Assembly: GCA_000828975.1 (NCBI GenBank)
Contig: AP014683.1
Coordinates: 1,193,520-1,257,519, forward strand
From: Burkholderiales bacterium GJ-E10
GTDB lineage: Bacteria > Pseudomonadota > Gammaproteobacteria > Burkholderiales > Burkholderiaceae_F
Length of the DNA stretch: 64,000 nt
Direction of reading: 5' to 3'
Of the stretch, positions 47,410-54,315 are shown in pieces. The notes beneath the pieces were generated by a model. The model saw only the letters and a program-made list of their open reading frames with translations, was not told the DNA's origin and did not search any database. The first letter of the stretch is position 1, and every line of letters begins with the position of its first letter. Both the position numbers and the translations under genes were made by a program.

Positions 47410-47829
47410 ATGCCCACGGAAAAACGAAACGCCGAAACGACGGCGCTGCCGCCCATTCCCGCCAAGCGGTATTTCACGATCGGGGAAGTCAGCGAACTAT
47501 GCGCGGTCAAGCCGCACGTGCTGCGGTATTGGGAGCAGGAGTTCTCGCAGCTGCGGCCGGTCAAGCGCAGTGGCAATCGGCGCTACTACCAGCACCACGA
47601 GGTGCTGCTCGTGCGTCGGATCCGCGAATTGCTCTATGACCAGGGATTCACCATTCACGGCGCGCGCAACCGCTTGAGCGGCACGGCCGGGGCGGCGGCC
47701 GCGGCGCTCGCGCCGCGCGGGGCGAGTCGCGCATCGGCCCCGGTGCCCGATTCGCCGCCGGCGATGGATGTCGCATCGCTGCGGACGGAGCTCGAGGCGA
47801 TCCGGGCACTGCTGCAGCGTCCCACCTGA
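47410..47829 (+). CDS. MerR-family transcriptional regulator
   Basis: A 139-residue regulator. The N-terminal winged helix is [42 protein letters not shown], the MerR signature. A low-complexity Ala/Pro linker and a final helix ([13 protein letters not shown]) follow. No metal-binding cysteines are present. It is the regulator routinely found after ihfA in beta- and gammaproteobacteria; its targets are unknown. It lies 15 bases after the ihfA stop. Confidence 0.93.
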   Translation: MPTEKRNAETTALPPIPAKRYFTIGEVSELCAVKPHVLRYWEQEFSQLRPVKRSGNRRYYQHHEVLLVRRIRELLYDQGFTIHGARNRLSGTAGAAAAALAPRGASRASAPVPDSPPAMDVASLRTELEAIRALLQRPT

Positions 47830-47844
47830 TACAATCGCGGTCTT

Positions 47845-47921
47845 CGGGGTGTAGCGCAGCCTGGTAGCGCACTTGCATGGGGTGCAAGGGGTCGCGAGTT
47901 CGAATCCCGCCACCCCGACCA
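47845..47921 (+). tRNA. tRNA-Pro(GGG)
   Basis: A 77-base cloverleaf: acceptor CGGGGTG/CACCCCG with discriminator A and encoded CCA, D-arm GTAGCGCAGCCTGGTAGCGC, anticodon stem CTTGC/GCAAG with loop ATGGGGT (anticodon GGG), and T-arm with GTTCGAATC. The last three encoded bases are CCA. A tRNA-Pro after ihfA-merR is typical of betaproteobacteria. A long perfect hairpin follows 7 bases later. Confidence 0.96.
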
Positions 47922-47928
47922 TGTAAAA

Positions 47929-47964
47929 CAAAACGGTTAGTGACGGTAGTCACTAACCGTTTTG
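47929..47964 (+). terminator. Terminator hairpin after tRNA-Pro
   Basis: CAAAACGGTTAGTGAC, loop GGTA, GTCACTAACCGTTTTG: a perfect 16-bp stem followed by GCATTTTTGG. Rho-independent terminator for the tRNA and probably the whole translation cluster. It is symmetrical enough to stop minus-strand transcripts from higA as well. Confidence 0.85.
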
Positions 47965-48048
47965 CATTTTTGGGGGGCAGTTGCAAAAATTCCGCCTCCA
48001 GGAATCCGCAAGGAGTGGGAGCGGCGTTTGCATGTCGTGGGACGATGT

Positions 48049-48372
48049 TTACGCAAGCGCAGCGTCCTTTTGCTGCTCCGCGATGGGTCGAATTTTCTTA
48101 AGTTGGGCTGCCAGCGCGTCTCGTGCATTTTCCATGTCGAAACGTACCTGACCCCGCAGCCACCAGCCATCGGAGAGTCCGAAATACCGGCACAGGCGCA
48201 AGTCGGTGTCGGCAGTAATCGCGCGTCGTCCAGCAACGATTTCGCCGATTCGCTGCGCGGGCACGCCAATGTCTTTTGCGAGGCGATATTGGGAGATCCC
48301 CATCGGCTTGAGGAATTCCTCCAAAAGCATTTCGCCAGGGCTTACGGGCGGCAAACGCTTGCTCCTGCTCAT
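48049..48372 (-). CDS. higA: HigA-type antitoxin (XRE family)
   Basis: A 107-residue HTH protein. PGEMLLEEFLKPMGISQYRLAKDIGVPAQRIGEIVAGRRAITADTDLRLCRYFGLSDGWWLR is the HigA/VapI signature. It follows the toxin gene by 12 bases on the same strand, the toxin-first order typical of higBA. It binds its own promoter in known systems; it would also neutralise the RelE-like toxin, if that is still made. Confidence 0.93.
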   Translation of the reverse strand: MSRSKRLPPVSPGEMLLEEFLKPMGISQYRLAKDIGVPAQRIGEIVAGRRAITADTDLRLCRYFGLSDGWWLRGQVRFDMENARDALAAQLKKIRPIAEQQKDAALA

Positions 48373-48384
48373 AATGAACCTCGC

Positions 48385-48645
48385 TCAGTGGTAGTCGACA
48401 ATCTCTACGTCCTTGGCACCTTGCGTCGTCCAAACAAAGCAAATCCGGAATTGATCGTTGACGCGAATGCTGTGCCGTCCCTTGCGATCGCCCGTCAATG
48501 CCTCCAGTCGATTTCCGGGCGGAACGCGGAGATCTTCAATTCTCTCAGACCACTCGTTCACGAGGGGGCATCTATTCGTCGTGTGGAAGACCCTCGCGAG
48601 CGCGTTGTCGCGCCGATAGCGCGGCGGCGGGCAGGTGCCAGCCAT
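48385..48645 (-). CDS. higB: HigB-type toxin (RelE superfamily), possibly degenerate
   Basis: The C-terminal half ([37 protein letters not shown]...DVEIVDYH) is an excellent match to HigB mRNA-interferase family proteins. The N-terminal half is short and poorly conserved: from [19 protein letters not shown] it runs directly into IEDLRVPP and seems to miss about 15 residues of the helix that normally precedes this motif. Its 5' end overlaps the end of the TRIC gene by 74 bases. ATG 48645 (86 residues) is chosen; ATG 48684 is possible. The toxin may be inactive, leaving an orphan antitoxin. Confidence 0.7.
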   Translation of the reverse strand: MAGTCPPPRYRRDNALARVFHTTNRCPLVNEWSERIEDLRVPPGNRLEALTGDRKGRHSIRVNDQFRICFVWTTQGAKDVEIVDYH

Positions 48646-49231
48646 GTCGGATCGCCATGAATCGGAGCCCAAAGCAAAGGCCACCCCCGAAAATCGCGGA
48701 CACGCGGTAGGAAATTCCGAGCCAATGTCCGGTGACGACGATCGATGCGCCCGCGAGCGCCGCGACGGCGTATAGATCGGAGCGAAGGACTTGCGGAACC
48801 TCGTTCACGAGTACGTCGCGCATCATGCCTCCCCCGATGCCCGTCAACATCCCGAGCAGCGCCGACATGATCGGATTCAATCCATACGTGATCGCTTTTT
48901 CCGCACCGACGACTGCGAAGAATGCCAGGCCCACCGCGTCGAACCAGAGCATGGGGTTACGCAAGCGATCGACTCCGGCGTACGAGAAGTACGTGATGAG
49001 TCCGGCGAGGATCGAGACAAGCAGGTACCACTCGTCGGATAGAGCCGCCGGCGGTATGGCGCCGATCAGCACGTCGCGGGTGATTCCACCAAAATTTCCT
49101 GCGACAAACGATAGGACGAGAATCCCGAATAGATCCAGTCGACGATTGACCGCGGCGACAGCCCCGCTGATGGCGAAGACGAACGTGCCGCCAAGGTCAA
49201 GGATTCGCGCGAACGTCGAGAATTGAACCAT
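48572..49231 (-). CDS. Trimeric intracellular cation channel family protein (YicG-like)
   Basis: A 219-residue membrane protein with two copies of a three-helix unit. Each copy has the GG-kink: [20 protein letters not shown] and [34 protein letters not shown]. This is the UPF0126/TRIC signature of a bacterial potassium-permeable channel. ATG 49231 fits the family. The C-terminus ([16 protein letters not shown]) extends over the toxin gene start. Confidence 0.92.
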   Translation of the reverse strand: MVQFSTFARILDLGGTFVFAISGAVAAVNRRLDLFGILVLSFVAGNFGGITRDVLIGAIPPAALSDEWYLLVSILAGLITYFSYAGVDRLRNPMLWFDAVGLAFFAVVGAEKAITYGLNPIMSALLGMLTGIGGGMMRDVLVNEVPQVLRSDLYAVAALAGASIVVTGHWLGISYRVSAIFGGGLCFGLRFMAIRHGWHLPAAALSARQRAREGLPHDE

Positions 49232-49367
49232 GGCGCAGGGGGAGGGTGCAGGTCGGTTCGATCATACGCTGGCGACCTGCGAGTCCATCGATTCGCCATC
49301 TCGAATCGGCAGTGTGCATCGTCAACGCGGCGGTCTCGGACTCGGACGCTCGGTTCTTCACGTGCGA

Positions 49368-49892
49368 TCAAGCGGCGTGGATCTTCGCGAACGAGAGGTG
49401 GTGCAACCACTCCCGCAGTACGAGCAGACTCGCGGCGAAGTCGGGATCCGTCGGGATCGTGTCTTGGGTAGGCGGCCTGCCAAGCGCGATGGATACCCAG
49501 CGGTTGAACCCGTGTTCCACCACGTCGGTGCTCAAGCAGACCCAGGCCGCAGGCGGGACCTCGAGCGCTTGGGCGATGCGGATGATGCGCGGATCCCCTG
49601 TCGCGCATCGCGAATCGCGTGGTACGAGGGAGCGCAGCGGCATGATCACCTCCTCAACCTCGGCGATCGCCGCCTCGATCGCGCGCTCGTCAGGCCTCGC
49701 TGCTTGAAAGTACTTGCGCGCCAGATCGCCCGGGCCGATACGCAGTCGGATCACCTGCTCGGGCTCGGACTGTGCGCCGAAAGCGATTGCCGAGACGGCG
49801 TCACCGAACTCCAGCGCCGTGATGTTCCCACCCAATTCCTGGCGGGCTCGCAGCCATGTGGCGCGTACCCTGGTGTCGCTGTTGTCGCTCAT
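49368..49892 (-). CDS. Conserved hypothetical protein coupled to a LysR gene
   Basis: A 174-residue protein that I do not recognise. It has a helical N-terminus (VRATWLRARQELG), acidic/Ala-rich helices in the middle (AIEAAIAEVEEVI), and a compact conserved-looking end (VVEHGFNRWVSIALGRPPT, LLVLREWLHHLSFAKIHAA). No signal peptide or membrane segment is seen. Its ATG (49892) overlaps the stop of the LysR gene (ATGA), so it is co-translated with that regulator. Confidence 0.6.
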   Translation of the reverse strand: MSDNSDTRVRATWLRARQELGGNITALEFGDAVSAIAFGAQSEPEQVIRLRIGPGDLARKYFQAARPDERAIEAAIAEVEEVIMPLRSLVPRDSRCATGDPRIIRIAQALEVPPAAWVCLSTDVVEHGFNRWVSIALGRPPTQDTIPTDPDFAASLLVLREWLHHLSFAKIHAA

Positions 49893-50788
49893 GTCTGCTC
49901 TCCGGTTCCCAGCGCGTCGACCAGGAAGTCGATGAACACCCGCACCTTGCTCGGCAGAAAGCGGTGGCTGAGGTACACGGCATACAGGTTCAGCTCGAGC
50001 GTGCGGTACGACTCCAGGATCGGCACCAGTGTGCCTCTGCGCAGCGCGTCTTCGACGAGGAACCGTGGCTGCAGGATGACACCGCCGCCTGCAATCGCCA
50101 GCTCGCGCAACAGCTCGCCGTTGCTGGAGTGCACGTTCGGATGGACCCGGATCTGCTCTCGGCGGCCGTCGGGCCCCGTGAACGGCCATTCGTCGCCGAC
50201 CCACAGGTAGCTGAAGCCCAGCGTGTCGTGCCCTGCCAATTCCGCCGGCTTGCGCGGCAGGCCCCGCGTTCGCAGATAGTCGGGGGATGCACAGACGACG
50301 GCGTCCAGCGTGGCAATGCGCCGCGAGACGATGCTGAGGTCGAGTCGGGTGGCGATGCGCAGCGCCACATCGATGCCCTCGTTGGCGAGATCGACCAGCC
50401 GGTCGCTGAGATCCACGTCCAGGCGCAGTTGGGGGTGACGCTGGCGAAAACGGGCCAGTACCGGGGCCAGGTGCGAGATTCCGTAGGACAGTGGGGCCGA
50501 TAGTCGCAGCAGCCCCACGGGACTGCGTGTGCCCTGCGAGGCCACGGCCTCGGCCTCGGCGAGTTGCTCCAGGATGGAACGGCTGCGGCCGTAGAACTCC
50601 TCCCCGGCGTGGGTCAGCGACATGCGACGTGTCGTGCGGTTGAGCAGGCGCGCACCCAGGTGCTTCTCGAGCGCGGCGACTTGGCGCGTGACCACCGCGT
50701 TGGACAAATCCAGCGCAGCGGCGGCGCGCGCGAAGCTGCCCGAGTCCACCACCTGCACGAACACCCGGGTTGCCGCGAAGAGATCCAT
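49889..50788 (-). CDS. LysR-family transcriptional regulator
   Basis: A 299-residue regulator. The N-terminal winged HTH is MDLFAATRVFVQVVDSGSFARAAAALDLSNAVVTRQVAALEKHLGARLLNRTTRR. The effector-binding domain follows (VGLLRLSAPLSYGISHLAPVLARFRQRHPQL). This subgroup often controls a divergent redox or membrane gene. Here the divergent unit is a broken reductase followed by a DoxX gene, with a GCAAT-N5-ATTGC palindrome in the shared spacer. Confidence 0.94.
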   Translation of the reverse strand: MDLFAATRVFVQVVDSGSFARAAAALDLSNAVVTRQVAALEKHLGARLLNRTTRRMSLTHAGEEFYGRSRSILEQLAEAEAVASQGTRSPVGLLRLSAPLSYGISHLAPVLARFRQRHPQLRLDVDLSDRLVDLANEGIDVALRIATRLDLSIVSRRIATLDAVVCASPDYLRTRGLPRKPAELAGHDTLGFSYLWVGDEWPFTGPDGRREQIRVHPNVHSSNGELLRELAIAGGGVILQPRFLVEDALRRGTLVPILESYRTLELNLYAVYLSHRFLPSKVRVFIDFLVDALGTGEQT

Positions 50789-50814
50789 GATCCGCCCATA
50801 TTATTCCGGTTTTC

Positions 50815-50829
50815 GCAATAGATCATTGC
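50815..50829. promoter_or_regulatory. Candidate LysR operator
   Basis: GCAAT-AGATC-ATTGC inverted repeat, 27 bases before the LysR start codon and 119 bases before the divergent ATG. The spacing and AT-rich half sites fit the T-N11-A pattern of LysR boxes. Confidence 0.5.
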
Positions 50830-50947
50830 TCGTGATCGCCTTTTTTTGCCAATCAGTCGCACATAAAGTGCTGTCCATCGCCCAGTTGCTCCTCGCGGCA
50901 CCGCGAGCCCGGCTGGAAAACCCAACGAGCGTAGAAGGAAATCGATC

Positions 50948-51091
50948 ATGAACATCACCATCCTCGGTACCGGCAACATGGCTCGGCTTTCGCCCGGCAA
51001 CTTGCCGCCGCGCGCCGGGCCCAACATCCATCTGGGCTACGGTGCCGGCCTGGGAACGTCGATCGCACCGACCTGGCTGCGCCAGGCCTGA
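50948..51091 (+). pseudogene. Remnant of an NAD(P)-binding reductase gene
   Basis: AAGGAAATCGATC precedes ATG 50948, which opens MNITILGTGNMAR, the dinucleotide-binding start of F420/NADP-dependent reductase-like proteins. After 13 residues the frame becomes unrelated, and 47 codons in all are reached at a TGA. The last residues (LGYGAGLGTSIAPTWLRQA) look like a real protein end. A +1/-1 shift after GCTCGG would read AFARQLAAARRAQ, which also looks genuine. The gene has therefore lost most of its middle and probably one base. It lies between the LysR regulator and the DoxX gene. Confidence 0.6.
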
Positions 51092-51119
51092 GCCCCGTCC
51101 ATCATCCTTGGAGCACACC

Positions 51120-51530
51120 ATGATTCGCACATCGACCGCCCCTTACGGGATCACGCTGCTGCGCGTGAGCCTGGGCATCCTGTTCCTGGCCCACGTCGCC
51201 CTGAAGGTGTTCGTGTTCACCATTCCCGGATTCGTCTCCTACTTCGCGTCGCTGCACCTGCCGGCGATTCTCGCCTACGGCACCATCGCCCTGGAGGCGA
51301 TCGGAGGCGTCGCGCTGGTGCTCGGGATCTACGCCCCCTGGGTGGCCGTCCCGCTGGCGCTGGAGATGCTCGGCACCATCGTGATCGTGCACGGCGCCAA
51401 CGGATGGCTGTTCACCGACAAGGGCGGGGGCTGGGAATATCCGGCGTTCTGGGCTGTATCCCTCGTCGTGCTGAGTCTGCTCGGGGACGGGGCTCTGGCC
51501 CTTCGGCCTTCCGGGACTCATCGGGCCTGA
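51120..51530 (+). CDS. DoxX-family membrane protein
   Basis: A 136-residue protein with four hydrophobic helices (ITLLRVSLGILFLAHVALKVFVF, ILAYGTIALEAIGGVALVLGIYAPWVAVPLALEMLGTIVIV, FWAVSLVVLSLLGDGAL). R in LRVSLGILFL and the GGxAL motif fit DoxX. GGAG 8 bases before ATG 51120. It is probably regulated by the divergent LysR regulator together with the broken reductase gene. A strong terminator follows immediately. Confidence 0.88.
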   Translation: MIRTSTAPYGITLLRVSLGILFLAHVALKVFVFTIPGFVSYFASLHLPAILAYGTIALEAIGGVALVLGIYAPWVAVPLALEMLGTIVIVHGANGWLFTDKGGGWEYPAFWAVSLVVLSLLGDGALALRPSGTHRA

Positions 51531-51531
51531 G

Positions 51532-51580
51532 GGAATCGCCCCGGGTTTGCCGGCGTCGCCGGAAATCCCGGGGCGATTCC
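51532..51580 (+). terminator. Large terminator hairpin after the DoxX gene
   Basis: GGAATCGCCCCGGG (51532-51545) pairs perfectly with CCCGGGGCGATTCC (51567-51580), 14 bp, with further pairing inside the loop (TTT/AAA, CCGG). It begins 2 bases after the stop codon. A short T-containing stretch follows. The rest of the 287-base gap to egtD shows no gene. Confidence 0.75.
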
Positions 51581-51817
51581 GTTCCAACGACTTGTTCGCC
51601 ATAGCGCTGCCGATTGCTGCAGAATCCGGAGCAAAGAAAAATGGAACCATGAAAGTCGGACCGTGACGACCGCAGCGTTTTCCCGCGTCAAGATCCGGGA
51701 CCGGCATCCTGACGCCTGCCTCTCCCGGAAAACCGACACCGGGCGGCGCAAGCGTCCGGTGGCCGTGGCAATCGGGACACCGTCCATGGCCGGCGCATTC
51801 CGGTCCTGGCGCCGGCA

Positions 51818-52810
51818 ATGGTGAACCGCAAAATGACCAGTTCGGAACCGGGCCGGAATTCGCCACGCCTGCTCCAGGTCTCCCGGAGAACGCCCGAAGA
51901 CATTCGCGCGGAACTGCTCGTCGGTCTGGCGGCGCCGGTCCCCTCGATCGCCCCCAAGTACCTGTACGACGCGCTCGGCTCGCGCCTGTTCGCCGCGATT
52001 ACCGAACTGCCGGAGTACTACCCTACGCGCACCGAGGCGGCCATCTTCGCGCTACACCGTGACGCGATCGCGCGCGCGGTCGGACCCGCACCGACCCTGG
52101 TCGACCTCGGGGCGGGTGACTGCTCGAAGGCGGCCAGACTCTTCGCCGCCCTGGACGTGCGTCGGTACGTCGCGGTGGACATCTCGGCCGAATTCCTCTG
52201 GCAATCCCTGTCCTGCCTGCAGCGGGAACATCCGGATGTCGAGATGATCGGAGTCGGGCTCGACTTTTCCGGCACGCTGGAACTTCCCCCCGAGGCCGGA
52301 GGCGGGCCGTGTCTGGTGTTCTATCCGGGATCGAGCATCGGCAATTTCAGTCCCGACGAGGCCCTGTCCTTCCTGCGCAGTGTTCGGCAGGCGTGCCGGG
52401 GCGGCGCGCTGCTGATCGGAGTCGACCTGGTCAAGCCCAGCGATCTGCTGCAAGCCGCGTATGACGACCCTCTCCAGGTGACGGCCGCGTTCAACCGCAA
52501 TCTTCTGCGGCACGTGCGACGCCTTGCCGGAGCCGACTTCGAACTCGCGGACTGGCGCCACGTCGCGTTCTTCGATGCGGCAAGGTCTCGCGTCGAGATG
52601 CACCTGGAGGCGGTTCGCGAGGTACTCGTGTCCTGGGCCGGAGGCCGACGCGCGTTCGGCGCCGGCGAGCGCATCCACACCGAGAATTCGTACAAGTGGC
52701 GGATCGAGGACTTCGCCTCACTGCTCGGGCGGGCGGGGTTCGGCCGCCTGCGACACTGGACGGACGAGCGCGGATGGTACGCGCTGTTCGCCGCGTTTGC
52801 CGCGCCCTAA
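51818..52810 (+). CDS. egtD: L-histidine N(alpha)-methyltransferase
   Basis: A 330-residue SAM-dependent methyltransferase that makes hercynine (trimethyl-histidine), the first step to ergothioneine or selenoneine. YLYDALGSRLFAAITELPEYYPTRTEAAI is the EgtD N-terminal signature. LVDLGAGDCSKAARLF is the SAM loop, and FYPGSSIGNFSPDEALSFLR matches the substrate region. IHTENSYKWRIEDF is near the end, with the Glu and Tyr expected for histidine binding. M at 51818 or 51833 may start the protein; neither has a clear ribosome site. It is convergent with the EgtB/SenA-like gene, 46 bases apart. Confidence 0.95.
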   Translation: MVNRKMTSSEPGRNSPRLLQVSRRTPEDIRAELLVGLAAPVPSIAPKYLYDALGSRLFAAITELPEYYPTRTEAAIFALHRDAIARAVGPAPTLVDLGAGDCSKAARLFAALDVRRYVAVDISAEFLWQSLSCLQREHPDVEMIGVGLDFSGTLELPPEAGGGPCLVFYPGSSIGNFSPDEALSFLRSVRQACRGGALLIGVDLVKPSDLLQAAYDDPLQVTAAFNRNLLRHVRRLAGADFELADWRHVAFFDAARSRVEMHLEAVREVLVSWAGGRRAFGAGERIHTENSYKWRIEDFASLLGRAGFGRLRHWTDERGWYALFAAFAAP

Positions 52811-52856
52811 GGCGACCGCCCGAACGATGTCGACAGGATCTCCTCTGATGTACCGC

Positions 52857-54071
52857 TCAGGCCGCGCAGCTTCGAAACCCCGCGTGGATGTCGTTTCGCT
52901 CCGGTTGGAAGAAATTGCGGTATCGCGGATGTGCCATCCGCGGGTCGGTCGCGCGGCTCGCCCCCTTGAGCACGTAGCGGGTTTCCTCGAAGCCGAAGCG
53001 GGAGTAGTCCCGGTAGGGATGCGCGAAGAAGCCCGCGAAGGGTGCGAACCGGCTCGCCGTCCACTCCCACACCTGTCCCCAGCGAAACTCGCGGGAGCGC
53101 AGCGCGGCGCTTTCCCACTCGGCTTCGGTCGGAAGCCGCCTCCCGGCCCAGCGGCACCAGGCCTGCGCCTGGTGCCAGGAAACGTGCACTGCCGGCATAT
53201 CGGGGTCGAGCGGCACCCAACGACCGAACTCCCGGCATTGCCACGATTCGCCGGCCCTTCTCAGATACCGTGGCACGGTCACGGCGCCGGCATCGACCGC
53301 CGGAAGGAAGCGCCGCCAGCGCACCGGTTCCCGGTCGATCGCGAATGCCGCCAGTTCGACCTCGTGCGAGGGCAGTTCGTTGTCGAAGGCGAAGCAGCTG
53401 CGTGCGCAGCGGTCCGGTCCGGGATCCCAACCCAGGCGCCACCGTGCGGCCGGAAGGCGCAGATCTCCGGGATCTGCCGGCGCAGGCGCCGACTGCGGCG
53501 CGGTCTGCCGGGCCGGACACGGGGCGGACTGCAGCATCGAAGCGGGCAGGGCGATGTCCAGCGCCTGCGCCATGTAGATGCCGGCTTCGCCGTGCATGTC
53601 TTCGTGGAACAACGAGAGACGGTAGAAGTACAGGTCACCGCCGCGCGCGGCATCCTGCTCGAGCAGCGCCAGCGTGTCCCGGAGGGACGATTCCAGGTAC
53701 GAGCGGGTTGCCTGGAGATCCGGCAAAGGCAGGTCCCAGCGCGTTTCGTGTCGCACCCGGCTCGAATCGTACAAGGCGTCGGCCCCCGGCATGCGTCCTG
53801 GCGGGCGCGCGTGCTCGGGGTCGCAGGCGAGGCCGAGCGGCCGCTGGAGGTTGCGCGCGATCCAGAAGTCCTGGAACCACGCGACGTGCCCCGCCTCCCA
53901 GCGCGGCGGGTTCAATTCGGCGTGGTACGGCACGGCGCGTACCGCGCCCACGGCGTCGACATGGGAATCGAGCAGGACCAGGGTCCTGCGCCGGCTCGCC
54001 TGCAAGGCGTTCGCCAGATACCGGGCATCGCCGCAGCGGGCCTCGTGTCCGGGTAAGGAATCGATGGTCAT
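52857..54071 (-). CDS. senA: EgtB/SenA-type non-heme iron sulfoxide or selenoxide synthase
   Basis: A 404-residue enzyme with an N-terminal DinB-like domain and a C-terminal FGE-sulfatase-like domain. Iron-binding histidines appear in GHVAWFQDFWIARN and in the HEDMHGEAGIYMAQAL motif. The C-domain contains HVSWHQAQAWCRWAGRRLPTEAEWE, GQVWEWTAS and YRNFFQPERNDIHAGFR. Homologues attach sulfur to hercynine (EgtB) or selenium from a selenosugar (SenA). ADALYDSSRVRHETRWDLPLPD and the neighbouring selD gene make me favour the SenA branch, but this is inference. ATG 54071 (MTIDSLPGHEARCGD) is chosen; earlier starts only add low-complexity residues. Divergent from selD. Confidence 0.82.
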   Translation of the reverse strand: MTIDSLPGHEARCGDARYLANALQASRRRTLVLLDSHVDAVGAVRAVPYHAELNPPRWEAGHVAWFQDFWIARNLQRPLGLACDPEHARPPGRMPGADALYDSSRVRHETRWDLPLPDLQATRSYLESSLRDTLALLEQDAARGGDLYFYRLSLFHEDMHGEAGIYMAQALDIALPASMLQSAPCPARQTAPQSAPAPADPGDLRLPAARWRLGWDPGPDRCARSCFAFDNELPSHEVELAAFAIDREPVRWRRFLPAVDAGAVTVPRYLRRAGESWQCREFGRWVPLDPDMPAVHVSWHQAQAWCRWAGRRLPTEAEWESAALRSREFRWGQVWEWTASRFAPFAGFFAHPYRDYSRFGFEETRYVLKGASRATDPRMAHPRYRNFFQPERNDIHAGFRSCAA

Positions 54072-54315
54072 GACGGTGCTCACGACAAGGAATTGCAATT
54101 GGAATCGGGATCCGCGTCCGGATCCGCGACGGCTCCGCGGCCGTTCCCCGGTCGCCATTGTGACGCCCTCGCTCGCGCAGGTCACAACGGCAAGTGACGC
54201 ACCGCCCGCCGCTGGGCGCGATTCCGCGAGGCAGTCGCCGACTTCCCGGATCGATGCCTGCGCCGGGCGCGACGCCGTGCGCGGGCGGGTGCCCGACTTC
54301 GCGGAGCGCGCCTGA
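54072..54315. promoter_or_regulatory. Shared control region of the EgtB/SenA-like gene and selD
   Basis: 244 bases between divergent starts. AATTGCAATT (54091-54100) is a perfect palindrome. GGATCCGCG occurs twice, 12 bases apart (54108-54116 and 54120-54128). Regulator binding is possible. No gene is seen. Confidence 0.4.

Noticed and set aside
47898-47921. tRNA-Pro 3' end as the attachment site of a genomic island carrying higBA
   Set aside because: No second copy of the tRNA 3' end and no integrase gene are present in the window.
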